A stretch of DNA of 64,000 nucleotides, taken from positions 35,273,807 to 35,337,806 of the forward strand of contig NC_087065.1 in the NCBI RefSeq assembly GCF_963678635.1, in the 5' to 3' direction. The position numbers were made by a program, and so were the translations under genes. The DNA is from Symsagittifera roscoffensis (Eukaryota; Xenacoelomorpha; Acoela; Convolutidae). Under the pieces are notes generated by a model, which saw only the letters and a list, made by a program, of their open reading frames with translations, ran no database searches and was not told the DNA's origin. Of this stretch, positions 61,521 to 64,000 are shown piece after piece; positions within the stretch are counted from its first letter, which is position 1, and each line of letters opens with the position of its first letter.

Positions 61521-62960
61521 ACTGAAAAAGTTGATATTGACATAAGAGAGCAAAACTCTGCTCATTTTTAGTAGGAGGGTAAGACTAAAAGCCATTGAAC
61601 CGGCAATAGTCAGCCTGTAAGCTCCGGAAATAGTAAATCAGAACAATTGAAGCAAAAAAAAACAGTTATGCGTAGTTCCAAATCCAAATTGTCAAATTGC
61701 TGCTGTTTTAGGAAGATCCTTCTCGATCATTAAGTTTTGCGTGAGCGGGTTGTCGAATACTCTTCAATCACAATCCAAAGAGAGAGGAGCAAATTTAGAT
61801 ACGCCTTGCCAGTGAAAACTAAAAACGAGAAGGTTGAAAACATTAAAAAAACATGACATTCTTGACTGTACAAACTATAAAGACAAAATTCTTGAAAATA
61901 GGTTGAAGGAAATGCAAATTTTGTCACAAAAGACCAGCTCATTCAAATCAGAATCAAATGATGGACTCTTGAGCTGCTCGAAATTTCCAGAAAGACCCTC
62001 AACCGAGGGCTTAGACATTTACCCGCCTATTTTACCTGAAGTGGAGCAATTAGGGGGCAAATCACAGACGAGCAGGACGAAGCCATCAAGAACATAATCA
62101 ATTGCAATCAGAGTATTTTTTCTAATGGCGCGATTGATTACGTCCATGATGGCTCCAATCTGCTCTCTGTGATTTTCTCCTTAAAAAATCTTAAAACTCT
62201 GTCTTCTTGCTCACGCTGACGAGCAGATCGAAGCCATCACAGACGAGCAGATCGAAGCCATCGAGGACGTACTCGGTCGCAATCAGTACGTTTTATCTCA
62301 TACAACTCTGTCTTCTGTCTCAGGATGACGAGCAGAAGGAAGCTATCACAGATGAGCAGTTCGAAGCCATCAAGGACGTTTTCGATTGCAATCAGGATGT
62401 TTCTCGAGGCATAGGGCCGACATCGGTTGTTGTTATTTTGTGAAACATGAAATAGAACTAAAGGAATCAACCGTACCGCAAAGGGAGGGGCGAGACGAAT
62501 GACCCCACCTAAATACGATGCAAGTAGAAAAAAAAGAAACGTTACTTGAATACGAAATGATAAAAACATTCAAATCACCGTGGGCGTGGAGAGTAGTAAG
62601 GGCTAAAAATTGAGATTCTGTTGTGATTTTCAATATCTGGTTTCCGTCACGGCCTAGAATGCCTATCGAATTTCAAGAAAAGACAAGAAGACAAGAGCGA
62701 AAAATGGGGATGCAAAATTTTCACGATTTTTGACCTAGACTCATTATTTTGACAGGAAACAAAATAGGGAAAAACTGGAATTGCAAGCGATTTAGAAATT
62801 TATGAGTGGGAGCGAGTTTTGTTCGGCCTATGTAATGCGACAGCCCTTTTTCAGAGATTAGTCGCACAAGCAATGACATGAGTTACAAAGAATTGTGCCA
62901 TTCTGCCAGATGACACAGCACAACCTTCCGGCGACATAAAAAAGAGTGACTAAAGGCCTT
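61521..62960 (+). pseudogene. Reverse transcriptase relic (copy D)
   Basis: SNDGLLSCSKFPERPSTEGL near 61950 matches copy C 34800-34860. Around 62500-62620 ETLLEYEMIKTFKSPWAWRVV matches the RT entry, and 62810-62920 has VLFGLCNATALFQRLVAQAM, TKNCAILPDD where Y-x-DD has decayed. A triplicated segment lies between. After about 62960 LTR sequence begins. Confidence 0.6.
62065..62405 (+). repeat. Triplicated 110-130 bp segment in copy D RT
   Basis: Three imperfect copies of gacgagcag.tcgaagccatc...gacgt...cgattgcaatcag (about 62068-62110, 62216-62300 and 62326-62400), the second with an extra internal repeat of the first line. The single-copy ancestor encodes the EQFEAIKDVFDCNQDV stretch before the RT core. 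Stretches with actctgtcttct lie between copies. Confidence 0.75.
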
Positions 62961-62984
62961 CGAAACAAAAAAGTGTTGCGACGG

Positions 62985-63774
62985 AGGGTCAGAATGTTCT
63001 AGAATTTTTATTTTTAAAATTTCGATTGGAAGAAGAACATTTCTGAGAAATAGAGAAAAGACGGCCATTTTGAATAAAAAGACGAAAAACAGAACCACGA
63101 TAGAGATTGTGAAGAACAGTCGTACCAGAGACAGAAAATTACGAAGCCTCTTATCGTGGCAATAACACACGATAAGAACCTTAGCGACGGATATTTGTGG
63201 AGAAGGAGGCTTCAGTGGGGGAAGAAATATACCACGGAACCCTCCCGGGACACGAATTATAAGAGATAAGAGTGTTATCTCAAGAATATTACGGGAGCGG
63301 AGGCTTGGTCCCCCCAGAGATTGTCTATGTGAAGGGACTGTATAGACTGACTGTATAGCTGCTATAATGTCATAGATCTTAATTAACACCGTTATTATTT
63401 AATATTTCAGAGCATGAGTAGCTAGAAAAAGGAAAGGGTCAATCCATCTCCAATGGATTTAATATAGAACTGTCACACAAAAACATATAAAAATAGGTTG
63501 TTCGAGCCGTGTTTTTAATGACAATCACGTAGTCTGAGGATCCGAGACTCAGCTATGTGGTTGTGTTCGCATGTAAACGAAAGCTGATCAAAAGTCGTTT
63601 GACTGATGGCCTAAAAATGGTAACTTTTTACTTTGCCCTAGACAGACCAGAAAATCAACTGGCAAGGTCGAGACGGTGAAAAACGAGTAGAATTAAGGTA
63701 ACTGACGCCTGCCAGTCGTTAATAGGTACTTTTTCTACGCTCCGTCGCTGTGTGATATTTGGGCGAATGTTACA
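62985..63774 (+). repeat. LTR at the end of copy D
   Basis: Begins truncated at ttctagaatttttatttttaaaa and ends gggcgaatgttaca at 63774. 63412-63774 is nearly identical to 10120-10476, much closer than the coding parts are to each other. It contains the hairpin cttatcgtg/cacgataag (about 63150-63178). It is either the 3' LTR of a deleted copy D or the 5' LTR of another element continuing past the window. Confidence 0.7.
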
Positions 63775-63786
63775 TAGACGTTTTTA

Positions 63787-63804
63787 TGGCGCTCCTGGGT
63801 GGGC
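63787..63804 (+). other. Possible tRNA-primer-binding site
   Basis: tggcgctcctgggtgggc starts with TGG, as primer-binding sites complementary to tRNA CCA ends do, and resembles the reverse complement of the 3' end of animal tRNA-Asn (from memory, with differences in the acceptor stem). It lies 12 bases after the LTR end at 63774, slightly far. The region is not itself a tRNA gene, as no T-arm or anticodon arm is present. Confidence 0.35.
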
Positions 63805-63900
63805 CTGTTAAAGGCATGAAACCATCATGATCAGCAAGCGTTTCAGCGACGAACCCTCCGCTCCGGGCGTATGCCCGAGTTAGAGGTCTTCATGACCGTT

Positions 63901-63942
63901 ATTGTACTAGGGGGAAGGTGCGTACCCTCCGTCTAGTGCAAT
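63901..63942 (+). repeat. Imperfect palindrome at window end
   Basis: attgtactag at the left and ctagtgcaat at the right flank a largely self-complementary centre (ggaaggtgcgtaccctcc). Mismatches are few. Nothing else was recognised between 63805 and 64000. Confidence 0.7.
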
Positions 63943-64000
63943 TTAGCTTTTTAACTTAGTTAACACCGAAAATTCCGGGGGCCGGAGGGTTAGGTGGGAA

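Larger units (their letters stand above)
59699..62960 (+). mobile_element. Decayed gag-pol relic, copy D
   Basis: Collinear gag, zinc-knuckle, pre-protease, protease and RT sequence up to the Y-x-DD region, after which it joins LTR sequence directly. RNase H, integrase, macro domain and module are absent. Its closest relative in the window is copy B in Gag and the pre-protease domain. Confidence 0.65.

Noticed and set aside
63787-63860. tRNA gene on the minus strand
   Set aside because: Only the 3' end resembles a tRNA; D-arm, anticodon arm and GTTCGA T-arm are missing.
1-64000. Bacterial or viral genome with dense operon-like ORFs
   Set aside because: Frames are broken relics of LTR retroelements with LTRs, Penelope-like tails and minisatellites; no ribosome-binding sites or bacterial genes. 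The ORF density comes from three copies of the same module.

Overview
This window is eukaryotic, almost certainly animal, transposon-derived DNA. No host gene, tRNA or rRNA gene could be supported. Nearly everything is relics of one unusual family of very large Ty3/Gypsy-type LTR retroelements. The signs are a Gag starting MVNTRS with CCHC knuckles, a DTG protease, an RT with Y-x-DD, RNase H, an HHCC plus D,D(35)E integrase with a GPY/F tail, long terminal repeats, and no introns or bacterial gene layout. The style resembles invertebrate (possibly nematode) elements, but the species cannot be settled from the window. Most reading frames are broken by nonsense or frameshift mutations, so these are decayed copies.

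The notable point is gene content. Downstream of integrase, Pol runs into a macro (ADP-ribose-binding-like) domain related to the TARG1/C6orf130 group. After a conserved non-coding spacer of about 400 bases comes a further coding module of about 8 kb. It encodes, in order: a small helical N-terminal domain, a coiled coil, an SGNH/GDSL hydrolase, a short linker domain with the motif VDWL, a second domain with a degenerate SGNH-like pattern, several unrecognised conserved domains, a Cys/His cluster, and a conserved C-terminal domain. The same order recurs in three strongly diverged copies, so the module belongs to the element and was kept by selection for a long time.

Layout: copy A (1-10476) is the 3' half: Pol-macro end, module, 3' UTR, LTR. 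A leader with a 14-15 bp minisatellite follows. Copy B (about 11.5-27.5 kb) has gag, protease, patchwork RT/RNase H, no integrase, then macro and module. Two tandem 3' ends of a Penelope-like element (28.0-29.3 kb) separate it from copy C (29.56-52.23 kb), the most complete copy, about 22.7 kb with a truncated 5' LTR. From 52.4 to 58.3 kb, two 3'-terminal fragments lie tail to tail as a large foldback (E minus strand, F plus strand). Module scraps and a minisatellite follow, then copy D (59.7-62.96 kb), a heavily decayed gag-pol fused to an LTR (to 63774), and a possible primer-binding site and a palindrome at the window end.

Inferred biology: Gag-Pol would supply ordinary retrotransposition. 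The macro domain could read or counter host ADP-ribosylation, and the SGNH enzyme could remove acetyl or acyl groups. The remaining module proteins have no recognisable function. No envelope-like protein (signal peptide plus membrane anchor) was seen.
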